Shown here piece after piece: positions 45,452 through 56,639 of a stretch of 64,000 bases of DNA. A program made the translations under genes and the position numbers. This stretch comes from Siderastrea radians. Taxonomy: Eukaryota; Cnidaria; Anthozoa; Scleractinia; Rhizangiidae. Location: assembly GCA_964017195.1 (NCBI GenBank), contig OZ024890.1, positions 54,183,841-54,247,840 of the forward strand, read 5' to 3'. The notes under the pieces were generated by a model. That model saw only the letters and a list, made by a program, of their open reading frames with translations. It did no database searches and had not been told where the DNA came from. Each line of letters opens with the position of its first letter. Within the stretch, counting starts at the first letter, position 1.

Positions 45452-46844
45452 TGTGTAAGATTTAATAATAAGGCCCTGAAATAGAACATTTTTAACAACC
45501 GCGGATGTTTTAACAACGGTTGTTGTTGATGCTGGTGTTGTGCTTTTAATTTTTTTTTCTTTTTTTTGATTGGTTCAAGCTAAATTTGTCATCAAAGGCA
45601 ATTGTGACGTAACTCCTGTAAACTGCAGCTGTAAATATTATCAGATAGAGGGCCGTATCCGCATCTGTAAGAATTCGCAAATCTACATTTTGACTACATC
45701 CAGGAGGAGCAGTAAGGACTCAATGCTGGTACTTTGTCTGGGTCCGTGATGTGTAAACAAAGGAAAGAACTAGGCCAATATTTCACTCTTGGTGAACAAT
45801 TAGCTAAGCGTACTATATCAAGCTTCCCTCTCAGGATAAAATTTAAAGTTACTTTAGGTAGTTTTTTAACGAACAGTTTGTCATGACACCTTATTGTGAA
45901 ATGATCTGTTTTTTGCAACCATAATAAAGTTGCTTTTTTTGGTAACTTGTGGATGAGTTAATCTTTGCTTGAGGCCCATACTGAAAGCAATAAATATCCA
46001 GGGTCAGTACCGAGGGAGTGTGGCGAGTGAGGCTAGGGGTGAATGAAGGCCACACCACCCTCCGTCATCCATGTCCAGATCGAATCGAAATTTGGAAATA
46101 CTGAGTTTCACCTTAGGAAAACCGTAGAAACCCAGAGAAAGATCCTCGGATCAAGGCCCGAAACAACAACAAAGTCGACCGTAGACTTGGTCCAAGTCGC
46201 TCGTTATGATTATAAAAGTCGCGCGCGTGATCCACGAGCGTGAATCAAAACGGCGGCTGGTCCACGCGCGTGAATCAAAATGGAGGCTGCGCCGGTGAAG
46301 AAAGTTATCACCAGGGAGGGTTTATCGCGCGCTATGATCATATGAACGAACGTGTGTATCATCCCTTCTCTCCGCACGGTAATCATTGTTTTCGGCCTTT
46401 ATAAGAAAATTTGAGCGACTTGGAGCGTCTTAATTCTTGCATTGTGACATTTGCAGTTGTACATTTCTGTTTTTTATACAAATCTAGTTGTCTATATACA
46501 TAATGTATTTTACATTTTTTATATTTTAAGACAACTTTATGTTAGCACGTACGTATTTTGAACGCGCACTAGCTCACTGGACGTTACGTGGGTAAATAAA
46601 CGATTGTATTGTATTGTATTGTAAGTTGACCCATAGTTGCACCGAATCTAGGATTCGAACCCAGGCCACATTGGTGGAAACCCTCAGTCCGGTTTACCTT
46701 GTTTGATGACGTCATGGGGGAGTGTATCACTAGGGAGGACTGGAGGATGCTCCAAACAAAATTAAATATACCCTGCGAATACAGCTGTCCCTCAATACTC
46801 CCGCCACTAGGAGTACCGGTAGCGCAGTCATACTATAATAATAA

Positions 46845-47850
46845 TAATAATTATTAAAAACTTTATTTAATGAGGGTAGCACGAAATAGAGCAAAGCACT
46901 AATAAACTTGTGGCCCTCCTAACTTTCTAAGATATTTACAATGAATTATCTAAAAAAATATTTACAATGAGTTATATAAAAATCTAAAACCTACTACATA
47001 AATATAAATATTTACATGTAATGAAAAACAAAAGAAAGAAAGAAATTAATTGATAAAAACTAATAGAAAATTGAAAGAAATAATATAGAAAATTAAAAAT
47101 GAGGTAAAAATTGCTGACTTTTCAACAATTTCTGGTGCAAAGCACGCCTGAACGATTTAACAGTGATTTCCTTTTTTAGGTCTGCTCCTAACATATTCCA
47201 TTGTTCTATGGCGGTTACTAAAAACGTACTTCCTCCTTCAGTCTTTAATCTGTAACGTGGTGTTAAAAAGTTCAACTTTGAAAATCTATTGTTTCTAGAG
47301 TGTAAAGAACTATTGAGCTTTAGCGCTTCTATAAGGTAGTCTGGAACAGACAACTGAATACGTTTAAACAATATCGCACACTTAGATATTAAAGTGTCAG
47401 TGTAAAAAGGAAGCCGTTTCAGTTTGTTGAATAACGGTGGAGTAGGCGCCTGAGTTTCTCTATTTAAAATTACCCTAGCGGCTCTTTAAAGCGATGGGTG
47501 TTGACAACATCAGTGCGCAAATTTTGAAGATTGCAGCTCCAGTCATCGCGCCCTCCATTACTAAGCTCATGAATTATTCAATTGAACATTCTGTGTTCCC
47601 GAGCCAATGGAAAATTGCTAAAGTGACGCCGCTACACAAGTCTGGAGATCGTAAAGATCCGAACAATTACCGCCCAATTTCAGTGCTCCCTATTTTGTCA
47701 AAATTTTTGGAGAGACGCGTACATAACCACTTTATACTTATTTGAATAGCAATAACCTGCTATATACACGCCAATCTGGTTTTCGTAGGCACCATGGAAC
47801 TGAGACTGCCCTCATTAGGATAATCGATCAACTGTTGTACTTAGGGTGAT
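46845..47850 (-). mobile_element. Non-LTR retrotransposon (LINE) fragment with inverted 5' piece
   Basis: On the minus strand, 47371-47093 encodes the C-terminal end of a LINE reverse transcriptase ORF (TPRYRLKTEGGSTFLVTAIE, WNMLG, FRRALHQKLL). It runs to a TAAT-type tail near 46840-46856. On the plus strand, 47494-47850 encodes an RT N-terminal part (HKSGDRKDPNNYRPISVLPI, then QSGFRRHHGTETA) with a frameshift near 47735. The two parts face opposite ways and the middle of the RT is missing. This fits 5'-inverted insertion by twin priming. Confidence 0.75.
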
Positions 47851-48714
47851 TCTATCGAAATAGAAGGAATATTTAAAATTTTCTAAGACTTGGTCCAACT
47901 GGTAATTATGTTGAGAACATTTCAAAAATGCAATAAAAACTAGGGGTCACCAAGCTTATTTTGGCACAACACGGATAGCCATTTATAGGAACTATGAGAC
48001 CCGCAAGGTTTTTCTGAGAAACCCTTGTAATCAGAACTGAGAAGTTTAATTGCTTTAAAAGTTCATTGCTTGTATTGAAATATTGGAGCAATTCAACAAA
48101 ATAGACATTTATCTTGCATTGTATACTAATTAAGTTGAACAGGAATTAAGGATAGGAAAAAAATTAAAGAATTTTCTGCGTGCGTACATACCCTGCCGTA
48201 CCTAAAAGTGTGTTCTTTTCGGTATTCAAATAAAAATATCTCATAGCAGAATTTTTAACTTTTCTCGAAATCGTGATATATTGTACTCGACCGTGTGCCA
48301 TTTGAATTTATGTGTTAAAAAACGGGGGTCACCGAGCTCGTTTAGGAGAAAACGCCTGTTATTTCTCTGAACTGCTCAGCTTTCACAGAAAACCTATCGC
48401 GTTCCGAAGGTGCGCGCGCTAATCATGCAAAACATGGTACACAGAAAGGATGCGCAATGCAATTGAAGGGAATCACTTCAAGGGAACAGGAGTGATAAAA
48501 GCTGGCTGTGGTCGCAGGTTAAATATCGGTTTTGTAAGGTGGTCATTCACCCCCTCCCCATCCAAAACAAAAGGCGTGTACTGCAGGAAACGTCTGGTAC
48601 ACTAAAAGATGTGAACATAACTGCCATTAGTTACCCTGTCTGTGACAATACCTCGTCTCCTGACCCCTAGTGGCTAAACAGCGCAACGCTAAACTGCGGT
48701 TTCTGAAATGTGAC
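47851..48714. other. Intergenic stretch, diverged repeats only
   Basis: The phrase 'gggtcaccaagct' at about 47945 and 'gggtcaccgagct' at about 48322 suggest an old duplication. No gene seen. Confidence 0.45.
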
Positions 48715-48802
48715 ACAACTACTCCCAGTATGCCAGTATGGTAGTATGATACTGTCATATTCCCAGCATGCCAGTATCATACTGGCATGCTGGGAGTAGT
48801 TG
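48715..48802. mobile_element. Small foldback element
   Basis: ACAACTACTCCCAGTATGCC pairs with GGCATGCTGGGAGTAGTTGT, and an inner AGTATGATACTG/CAGTATCATACTGG adds further pairing. Confidence 0.85.
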
Positions 48803-48895
48803 TGGTAGCTTTCCCCATCAATTTGCTAGTAACACCTGGGACGAAGGAATACTGTGGAGAGAAACTTGTGAGAGCAGTACCAGCGCTAAATAAAA

Positions 48896-49135
48896 GGGCC
48901 CGGTCATTCAAAGCAGGGTTAAGCTAACCCAGGATTAGCGTCAATTTTTGATTCCCTCTTAATCCATGACGACGTGGGTTACAGTAAATTATTTTCACTT
49001 AACAATTTGACTTTGGCTGCTTTCAAATTATCACGCAAAATTAGCAGCAGTAACGCTTTTAAACGAGAGAATTAGAAACCCTGGACAACATTTAACCCGG
49101 GGTTACCGCTAATCGGCTTTCGAAAAACTGGGCCC
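48896..49135. mobile_element. MITE-like element, TIR GGGCCCGG
   Basis: The left end GGGCCCGGTCATTCAAAGCA (then GGGTTAAGCTAACCC) pairs loosely with the right end AACCCGGGGTTACCGCTAAT, then CTTTCGAAAAACTGGGCCC. Confidence 0.8.
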
Positions 49136-49407
49136 AGTTCACCATTTGCCATCAGTATACAGCTGGTAAGAAGGAATATCGAGAAGCAGCGTTTTGTCCC
49201 GGGGCACCACGTTGGGGCAGCCATCAGAACTCAGCATTGCTTCTCCTCGTGTGCAATTAACACTTGGAACAGAATTAAACCTGCACTCTCAGGGTCTAAC
49301 CACTGTTCACGAAATAAGACTCCTTCCCAATGCAATTGAAGTTTGAAGAAATGATGATGACCCTCCCAAGTTTAAGATATCAACTTAAGCAGTTGATATA
49401 AAAGAAC

Positions 49408-49492
49408 GACCTGAAAAAAAATTCAGGCTTGAACAGAATTCAAACCCATGTCCTCTGCGATATCGGTGCAGCGCTCTAACCAACATGATTAT
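49408..49492 (-). mobile_element. tRNA-derived SINE, truncated minus-strand copy
   Basis: The reverse complement reads TTGGTTAGAGCGCTGCACCG, then GATATCGCAGAGGACATGGG and CAAGCCTGAATTTTTTTTCA, matching the SINE at 31530-31800. Confidence 0.7.
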
Positions 49493-50917
49493 TTCAAAAT
49501 TCACTCTCATGGAAGTTTGTTCGACATTGTCCTGATTTTTAAAAAGCCGCCGGGTCAAGCGTGCATGAAATCCTGGGACGTATGCGGACAAGGGAGGACA
49601 CTCCAGAGAAAGAGTTAGGAATTCCCACAACCCATTGCGACTAGCCAGCAACCCAGGGTCCCTAAAACTCATTGTGACCCAGGCCAACAATCACGGATCT
49701 AAATTTCGAGTCAGCGATTAAGCTGATTAGTTATCCACTTCACCAATTAGCTGGCTTTTTGACTAAGTGTATATATGATTAAATTTATTCCAATCTTATT
49801 CCATTCACCAAGGGGTTGTTTTGCACTACTTTATTCGTCACAAGGCTTGTTTACTCATATCGATTTCAGCTGTAGCACCAGTAAAATGGCAGACGACGAA
49901 CACGGTAGAGATGACCCTAAGTTTTCTCCCGAGTAAAAAATATCGGCATACAACGCTTTCTGGTGATGTTTCGCATTACTGTCCTATCTCGTCTACCCAA
50001 AATGCTCAACTTTCCGTTATCATAAGTGTTTATTCAGCCTTGGGCTACCGCGAGAGGGCAGTGATTAGAATTCAGAATAGCTGCTTCTCGTGTGGAATCT
50101 ACAGTTAGAACAAAATGAAACCTACACTCCAAGAGTCTAACCACTGTTCGAGAAATAATTATCTCTTTCTCAGTCTCACCTTAAGTCAAATGATGCAAAC
50201 GCTTTGCCATCAAAGTGGTGGTAATAATGAAAAAAACTGACAACCCTGGAAACAAACCCACTATAACTGTTTTCATTTGCAACTGAGCGATATCTAATTT
50301 CTCCTAATAGAGAAATTCTTTAACCGGCTTAGAGACATTGTACTGGTGAATAATCCAGTTCTCATAAAGGGGACCAGTAAGGATAATTAACTTCTCGCGA
50401 TTCGAATGAGAACTGGTAAAGACATCTATTACTTGTGCTGAAATTGGAAATTCCCATAAAATATAATGAATTTATAAAACTATCACCGATTAATACGTCT
50501 GTCATAGTCCATGTTATTTAAATTACATACGCTAAGATGGCATTTTTTCCTGGCCAGTATACGAGAACGGGAAACAATTATTTTGTGGCGATAAGGTGGA
50601 TAACGAGTTATTGACGGTAAAACTGCCCCGTTTGTTATCTAAAACTAAAGTAGTGATCCTTTAGAAAAGAAAACTGTTTTGTCGACAATCAATTTCTTTT
50701 CTCGACGTTTGTTATCAATTACTTCTTCCAAACTGGCAATTCTTATGATCTACGACTAAATAGTTATCGATAACAATTGGTCTAGTCTGTCGAGCACCTA
50801 AGCACCAAACATATTCAAATGTAACGAAGAAAAAAGTGCGTTAACAATCCGAAAATGCCATCACAAGGAGCCCCCTCCCCCTCCCCCCGCCCCCCTCGCT
50901 TCCCGCAACGTCACAGT
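49493..50917. other. Intergenic stretch downstream of the zinc-finger gene
   Basis: TCTAACCACTGTTCACGAAATAA near 49300 recurs as TCTAACCACTGTTCGAGAAATAA near 50135, evidence of a diverged direct repeat. A C-rich tract (50870-50898) lies just past the gene's stop. No gene seen. Confidence 0.5.
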
Positions 50918-52642
50918 TTATGTTACTGTGTCGATCCTTGGATTTACAAGCCTGTTAACGCATGCCTGAGTGTGCACCCGTGTGGCGTCTTCCGAGATAA
51001 ACATCTTGCCGCATAACCAACACTCGAACAGTTTCTCACGAGTGTGAACGTGTCCATGTTCCTTCAGTTCTGATGTTGTTTGAAAGGAAAGGTCACACTG
51101 AGTGCATTTGAAACGCTTCTCATCAGGAGGCATGGCTTCTAACCACGCCAGATGGGACACTGTTTTTAAGTGCTTTTTCAGTTGGTCTGACGACTTAAAC
51201 CACATTTCGCACACAGAACATTCGAATGGCCTCGCATCACTGTGCGTTATTTGATGCATCTTCAGTGCAAACGTCGACTTGAAAGATTTTTCACACAAGT
51301 TACAATTAAATGGCCTCTCTTGGCTGTGCACTCTCAAGTGGGATTTGAGACTGTGCGAATTCTGACATACCTTTTCGCACACACTGCACTGAAACTGCGT
51401 TTCATTAGTGTGCAAAATCACGTGCTTCTGTTTGGCAAATAGTGTTTTGAATCTCGTTTCACAGTGGTTGCATTTGTAAGGTTTTTCGTCACTATGAGAA
51501 CTATAATGCTGAGTCAGTTGTGAAGATGACGCAAATCCCTTTCTGCACAAGGAGCATACGTGTGGCTTTTTGTTGCTGTGTACCCGTTTATGTGTGGTCA
51601 AAGCTTCGGACGTCTTATAACATTTCCCGCAGTGACTACACATAAAAGGCCTGTCATTGCTGTGCACAACTTCATGTCGTTTCAGTTTATCCTTTTCCTT
51701 GAACGACAAGCCACACAATGCACACTTAAAAGGCCGCTCGTCGCTGTGTGTTCTTCTGATATGTGATGACAAATCACCGGACGTCTTAAAGAACTTTTCA
51801 CACAAATTGCACTGAAAAGGTCTTTCATCAGTGTGTGCTCTTTGATGAAGCTTAAGCACCGCTGCTGTTTTAAAGCCTTTACCACATTTGTCGCACGTAA
51901 AAGGTCGTTCATCACTGTGTACTATGTGATGGTTTCTGAGCGTGACCAGTTGTCTGAAGGCCTTGCCGCACAATGTGCACTGAAAAGGTGTTTCTTTGCT
52001 GTGTGTAAGAACGTGTTGTTTTAACTTTTTCGCTGTCATAAAAGCGCTATCACACTGGTCGCATTTGAACAGTCGCTCACGTTCGGTGTGTGTTCTCTCG
52101 TGTTCCCTGAGATCTGCAAATCTTTTGAAGCACTTGTCACACTGCGCGCAACGAAAAGGTCGCTCCTCACTGTGAACTACTGCATGGTTTTTTAGTATTT
52201 CTTGAGTTTTAAAGTAATCTCCACACTGGCTACACTGGAACGGTCTCTCGTTGGTGTGCACGGTGGTAATGTGACGTCTTAGCTTGTGAGGTGTCTTGAA
52301 GCCTTTGTCACATTGATCGCATTTAAACGGTCTATCATTACTGTGTACAACAAGGTGCAATTTAAGTTTCGACGGATTCTTAAACGTCTTTTCACACTGA
52401 TCACATCTATAGCACTTTCTTTTAGTGGAGCTTGAAGCAACACTATCAATCGTGGCTTTACTATGACGACCAGGTGCCGACGTTAACCAGTTTTCAGGCA
52501 TCGCGGGCCTCGCGTCAGTTGTTTTTTGCTCACTGGCAACCCTATCCTTTGTTGTGGTGTCCCTACTCACCCATAAATCATCTGAAGCAGAATTTTTCTC
52601 ACTCTTGATTTTCAATGCAACATTGCTTGCCACCAGGTCCAT
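50918..52642 (-). CDS. C2H2 zinc-finger protein, 17 tandem fingers, intronless
   Basis: A single open frame of 574 codons starts at ATG 52642-52640 (MDLVASNVALKIKSEK). About 75 residues without fingers precede 17 fingers, spaced by TGEKP-like linkers of the form H-S-x-E/D-R-P-F. Sixteen have full C-x2-C-x12-H-x3-5-H spacing. The last ends H-T-Q-A-C, a C2HC variant. There is no KRAB, BTB or SCAN domain. It is expected to be a nuclear, sequence-specific DNA-binding regulator; target and direction of control cannot be read from the sequence. Fingers are alike but not recently homogenised. The N-terminus contains AALKIKSEK-like and Ser-rich stretches that could be modified. Absence of introns and an intact frame could reflect an old retrocopy or a normally intronless family. 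Confidence 0.92.
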   Translation of the reverse strand: MDLVASNVALKIKSEKNSASDDLWVSRDTTTKDRVASEQKTTDARPAMPENWLTSAPGRHSKATIDSVASSSTKRKCYRCDQCEKTFKNPSKLKLHLVVHSNDRPFKCDQCDKGFKTPHKLRRHITTVHTNERPFQCSQCGDYFKTQEILKNHAVVHSEERPFRCAQCDKCFKRFADLREHERTHTERERLFKCDQCDSAFMTAKKLKQHVLTHSKETPFQCTLCGKAFRQLVTLRNHHIVHSDERPFTCDKCGKGFKTAAVLKLHQRAHTDERPFQCNLCEKFFKTSGDLSSHIRRTHSDERPFKCALCGLSFKEKDKLKRHEVVHSNDRPFMCSHCGKCYKTSEALTTHKRVHSNKKPHVCSLCRKGFASSSQLTQHYSSHSDEKPYKCNHCETRFKTLFAKQKHVILHTNETQFQCSVCEKVCQNSHSLKSHLRVHSQERPFNCNLCEKSFKSTFALKMHQITHSDARPFECSVCEMWFKSSDQLKKHLKTVSHLAWLEAMPPDEKRFKCTQCDLSFQTTSELKEHGHVHTREKLFECWLCGKMFISEDATRVHTQACVNRLVNPRIDTVT

Positions 52643-52743
52643 TTTTCCCGCTCCTCTATCTTACCTGCAACATTTCAAGATTAAAAAATTAACATTTTTT
52701 ATGTTTTTTTTTGTTTTGTTTTTTTTGTCACAGGGACATCATC

Positions 52744-53055
52744 GTGTTTACAAGGCAGCTAAGGCTACCCGGGTAGGCAGGTTACCCTATCTGCGTGCTG
52801 GGGTTACCCCGGCAGGAGGGTTGACTTTTTCCCTTGTAAACACTCCAGGTAGGGTTAACCCGCCTACCTAGCTTAAACTTTCTACTTGTTTCCAGACCCT
52901 TGGTAAACGCGTGCGGTTACCAAGCGCACTAAGTTGTCCCGGGTGGTAGGGTTACCCTACCTGTGAAATTTTACTTGTAAACCCGGGCCATCTTTGACCC
53001 TCCTGCTAGGGTTAACCCGCTTGCTAGGGTAACCCTCCCTCCTTGTAAACAGGTC
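52744..53055. mobile_element. MITE-like element with GGGTTACCC motifs
   Basis: The left end GTGTTTACAAGGCAGCTAAG and right end CTCCTTGTAAACAGG are inverted. The interior carries many TAGGGTTACCC and GGGTTAACCC palindromic motifs. It lies just upstream of the zinc-finger gene, in its promoter region. Confidence 0.8.
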
Positions 53056-53061
53056 CTTAAT

Positions 53062-53180
53062 AGATTTCCAGGACTTTCCAGGACCTGCATTAATTTTCCA
53101 GGACTTTCCAGTCCTGGAAAATGCCAGAATAAAATTCCAGGTCTTTCCAGGATTTCCAGGACCCGTACGAACCCTGCATG
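53062..53180. repeat. TTTCCAGGACTTTCCAGG repeat
   Basis: About six CCAGGA(C/T)TTTCCAG units in direct and inverted form. Confidence 0.8.
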
Positions 53181-53253
53181 AGGTATCTGTACAACAGGTT
53201 CCTTTCGAAAAAACTAAAAACTGGTTTGAGTATCTTAAATGTTTCAAACTGAA

Positions 53254-53527
53254 AATAGAGCAGTTTTCAAACAAGTGTCGTAAAAGCAAAATAATTACAG
53301 TAACCAATCACAACCGAAAAAAAAAACAACAAAATGAACCAACCAGATACAAACTATTAAGTCAAGCACGGGAAAATGCGTACGAGCAAGTCACAATTGG
53401 CTTTGGTTTTACCTCTGATTGGCTGAGACAGAGGTGAAAGCTTTTTTATCCAATCAGAGAGCGAAGTATACCAAAACCAAAGCAACACAACATTACTTTT
53501 CACACTCATTTTCAAGAAAACTGATCT
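53254..53527 (-). mobile_element. MITE family D, copy 2 (reverse)
   Basis: Bounded by ATAGAGCAGTTTTCAAACAA and CACTCATTTTCAAGAAAACT. The interior has CCAATCA and AACCAAAGC motifs in reverse orientation to the next copy. Confidence 0.65.
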
Positions 53528-53529
53528 AA

Positions 53530-53749
53530 ATAGAGCAGTTTTCAAATGAGTGTCGAAAGTTATGTGTTTGCTGGTTTTGCTTTATTGCGTTCTCTGCTGA
53601 TTGGATAAAAAAAATTGCTCGCACACGTTTTGCTATGCTTCACGCTAATTACTTGTACTTGCTTCAATTTCTGATTGGTTCATTTAGTTTTATGATCCTA
53701 TTGTGATTGATTAGAGTAATTTCTTTGGTTTTGTTTTTACGACACTCTA
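53530..53749 (+). mobile_element. MITE family D, copy 3
   Basis: It starts ATAGAGCAGTTTTCAAATGA and ends TTTTTACGACACTCTAT. The interior order matches the copy at 24880-25165 (GCTCGCACACGTTTT, TTCTGATTGGTTCATT, TCTTTGGTTTTG). Confidence 0.75.
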
Positions 53750-53897
53750 TTAATTTTAATCACTTTAATGCATTTTACATAGTTTTTAAAAAGCTTTGAA
53801 GTACTCACATTTATGGAAATCTAATAGAGATTTAGTAACTTGCAGAGACAAATCAGCGTAAACACAGCACAACAGAATTTGTTGATTGAGCTGACTA

Positions 53898-54113
53898 AAG
53901 CGGCCTTCACACGTCAAACTAATGTTTGCCAACTCTTGTAGGCAAACTCAAACTCAACATGTTGGCAAACTGTTGGGGAAAAGATGGTGAGAGTAGAGAC
54001 AAGTTCTGCTTTTCGCCAAGAGTTCGTCAACATGTTGTGTCGTTCACACACACACCAATTTAAGTTTGCCAACAGGAGTTGGCCAATATTAGTTTGACGT
54101 GTGAGGGCCGCTT
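53898..54113. mobile_element. MITE-like element, TIR AAGCGGCC
   Basis: The left end AAGCGGCCTTCACACGTCAA (then ACTAATGTTTGCCAACT) is mirrored by the right end AGTTTGACGTGTGAGGGCCG, then CTT. Inner GTTTGCCAAC/GTTGGCAAAC pairs continue the fold. Confidence 0.9.
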
Positions 54114-54203
54114 AATAATATCATTTGCTTAAAACTCAAAACTTTGCCACCAGTGCTGGGAAGTTTTTGATTTTGATCTGTACATGTCTGACAAAAGCTA
54201 CTA

Positions 54204-55152
54204 CAGTGGAACCCGATATAACGATGTACCAAGGGACTGGTAAAATTACATCGTTATATCGGGGTATCGTTATAAACGAATCCCCGATATAACAATATTG
54301 GAGGAAAACAATCACAATTATCGTTATATCGGGGTATGGGTGATAAATATTTTTCATGCAAAATTAATATATATACATACTATATGACTTTTATCTTTAT
54401 GCATGCATCGTTTTATTTAAGCTGATTGTTATAGTTATAATTGAAATTGATCATATGTATATAAACATTTTTATTCTTAGAATTTTGAACAAAACTAGCT
54501 GAACAAAGCACCAGTATAAAGAAAAATACGCGTAAACTGTTGACAGATATATAGATACATTAAAGTCAAAAAAGGAAACGTCTTGGGTTGGTTGAAGTGT
54601 CTGCCATTCCTTTCCGGTCGCGTGATGATTGATTTTATCGTTATATCGGGGTTAATTTTACGTTTGGGCTGCTAAAATGTGATCGTTATATCGGGGATAT
54701 CGTTATAACGTGGATCGTTACATCAGGGTTTTGTTCCATACATTTTACTGTAATATTGGCCGGGCTGAAAAATGTTAAACGTTATATCGGGAATATCGTT
54801 ATATCGAAGATCGTTATATCGGGAATATCGTTATATCGAAGATCGTTATATCGGGAATATCGTTATATCGAAGATTGTTATATCGGGAATATCGTTATAT
54901 CGAAGATCGTTATATCGGGAATATCGTTATATCGAAGATCGTTATATCGGGAATATCGTTATATCGAAGATCGTTATATCGGGAATATCGTTATATCGAA
55001 GATTGTTATATCGGGAATATCGTTATATCGAAGATCGTTATATCGGGAATATCGTTATATCGAAGATCGTTATATCGGGAATATCGTTATATCGAAGATC
55101 GTTATATCGGGAATATCGTTATATCGAAGATTGTTATATCGGGGTTCCACTG
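54204..55152. mobile_element. TA-flanked MITE containing a 32-bp satellite
   Basis: It starts CAGTGGAACCCGATATAACG and ends ATATCGGGGTTCCACTG, with TA on both sides (54202-54203, 55153-55154). This suggests a Tc1/mariner- or pogo-type target duplication. The GTTATATCGGGG segment of the terminal repeat recurs many times inside. Confidence 0.8.
54779..55145. repeat. 32-bp satellite with 128-bp higher-order period
   Basis: About 11 copies of a 32-bp unit made of two related halves, CGTTATATCGGGAATAT and CGTTATATCGAAGAT. A C-to-T variant (GATTG for GATCG) falls at 54876, 55004 and 55132, exactly 128 bp apart. The array is therefore built from four-unit blocks. Confidence 0.92.
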
Positions 55153-55494
55153 TATGTCCATGCCAATTACACTTGATGAACCAATCACTAACTAGTATCT
55201 GAAATGAAATTACCATGTTACAATGTCACCTCACATGCAGTCAAACCAGTAAGTGTCACTGGACTGCAAGACATTTAACATTTGATGTGATGCAATAAAA
55301 CCATACTTTGAACAACTGGGAAAAATCACTTTGGTTAAAAGGTCCTTGATAGACCTAAAGTCTCTCCTTTGCAAATTTATAGCTGCTTAGCAACAGATCA
55401 AGTCTTCACAGTTTTGCTCCTTTTTTAATCCCTAATTGTGATGGACGCGAAATTTCTTTTTACATTGTAACTATTTGTTCAAATACTCAAGAGA

Positions 55495-55612
55495 TGAGAA
55501 TAAAGGAGATGATCACCACAGACATGACATCTTGATATTTAAACAAATTCTCCCTACTAATATCATAAGAAATGTATGGAGAACAGAAAGGAGAATATTA
55601 ACATTCATATTC
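55495..55612 (+). repeat. Dispersed repeat family A, copy 4
   Basis: ACAAATTCTCCCTACTAATA, AAGAAATGTATGGAGAACAG and AAGGAGAATATTAACAT give the clearest copy of the family core in the window. Confidence 0.7.
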
Positions 55613-56639
55613 AGGGCCTGCAAGGATAAGCACATCTCTGCATTATTTCCTTTCTTGTGTGATATAAAGGAGACTTTCCAGTTTTCAGCAGTGAAATACT
55701 GCCCTGTGCAGCACTGGTTATACAACTGAGAATTCACAGAAATTATTCAGAATTTATTCACCTAAATTGTGATCCAAGTTTACGTGCTGAAGTGAACCAT
55801 TTAAAGGAGCTGTGTCATGGAATTTAGCGAAATTCAGCCTCTAGGATCTGGCCAACAATTCAAGCGAAACGTTAAAAAAAACTGCTTAAAACATTGACGA
55901 AGTGTTTAAATAACACAGCAAACACAAAACTAAAGAAGATTAACACAGATTGCAATTGGGGTTTTTGAAAAATTGTTAGGCTGAACAGTTTTCAAAGTTT
56001 ATCTCTGTTGTTTGATAATTTAAATATAATGCTCGGGATACATATTTTTTGTCACAAAGCTGTTATATTGCTAACGTTAAGTTCCATAGCAAGTAAGGGC
56101 GAGTAATTAGAAAAACTAAACAAATTGGACTGGACTGCCATGACACAGCCCCTTTAATTTCCTTCTAAGCATTGCCCCAGTAAGGAAATGTGAACCGTAC
56201 CAGGTAAAGAAAATTTCTTTGAGTGTGGTGGGATCTTCAAATGTGGAGGGATTCAAACCCACATCCCCACATTTTGAGCAACAGTAAAGGTAATTCATTG
56301 TAATGAAAAAATATGTAGGGTACAACTGAGATATCAGAGGGTTAACTACGTAGTGTAGGCTTAACTGCTGAAGGTCAGTCAAATTTTTTGCATCCCACTT
56401 AAGTTGTTTTTGCTGTGGGGAGATTGCTCAAGGAAGTCAGATAGCCTCTCCAAATCCCTCTGGTATTAAAAAATGTCAGCATTCTAACAGTCCTGTCTCT
56501 GGGAAATGTTTTTGCAACAAACATCCCACCAAGCTCATACAGGGTCCCTGTGGGTATCCAGGGTAACCCCAGAGGATGATAATGAAACTTACAGAAAACA
56601 TCCCTACAGCTAGAAAGAAAATGAAATGGGTGAGTCTTA

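Noticed and set aside
47093..47371. Minus-strand frame as a host gene
   Set aside because: Its sequence has the form of a LINE reverse transcriptase C-terminus and it sits in a truncated, inverted element.
54779..55145. Regular repeats that might suggest a CRISPR array
   Set aside because: There are no unique spacers; units are contiguous, and the setting is a eukaryotic MITE.
54756..55202. Overlapping 106-148-codon open frames in all three plus-strand frames
   Set aside because: They are a by-product of the 32-bp satellite, which lacks stops in any frame; the predicted peptides are the same short repeat cycled.
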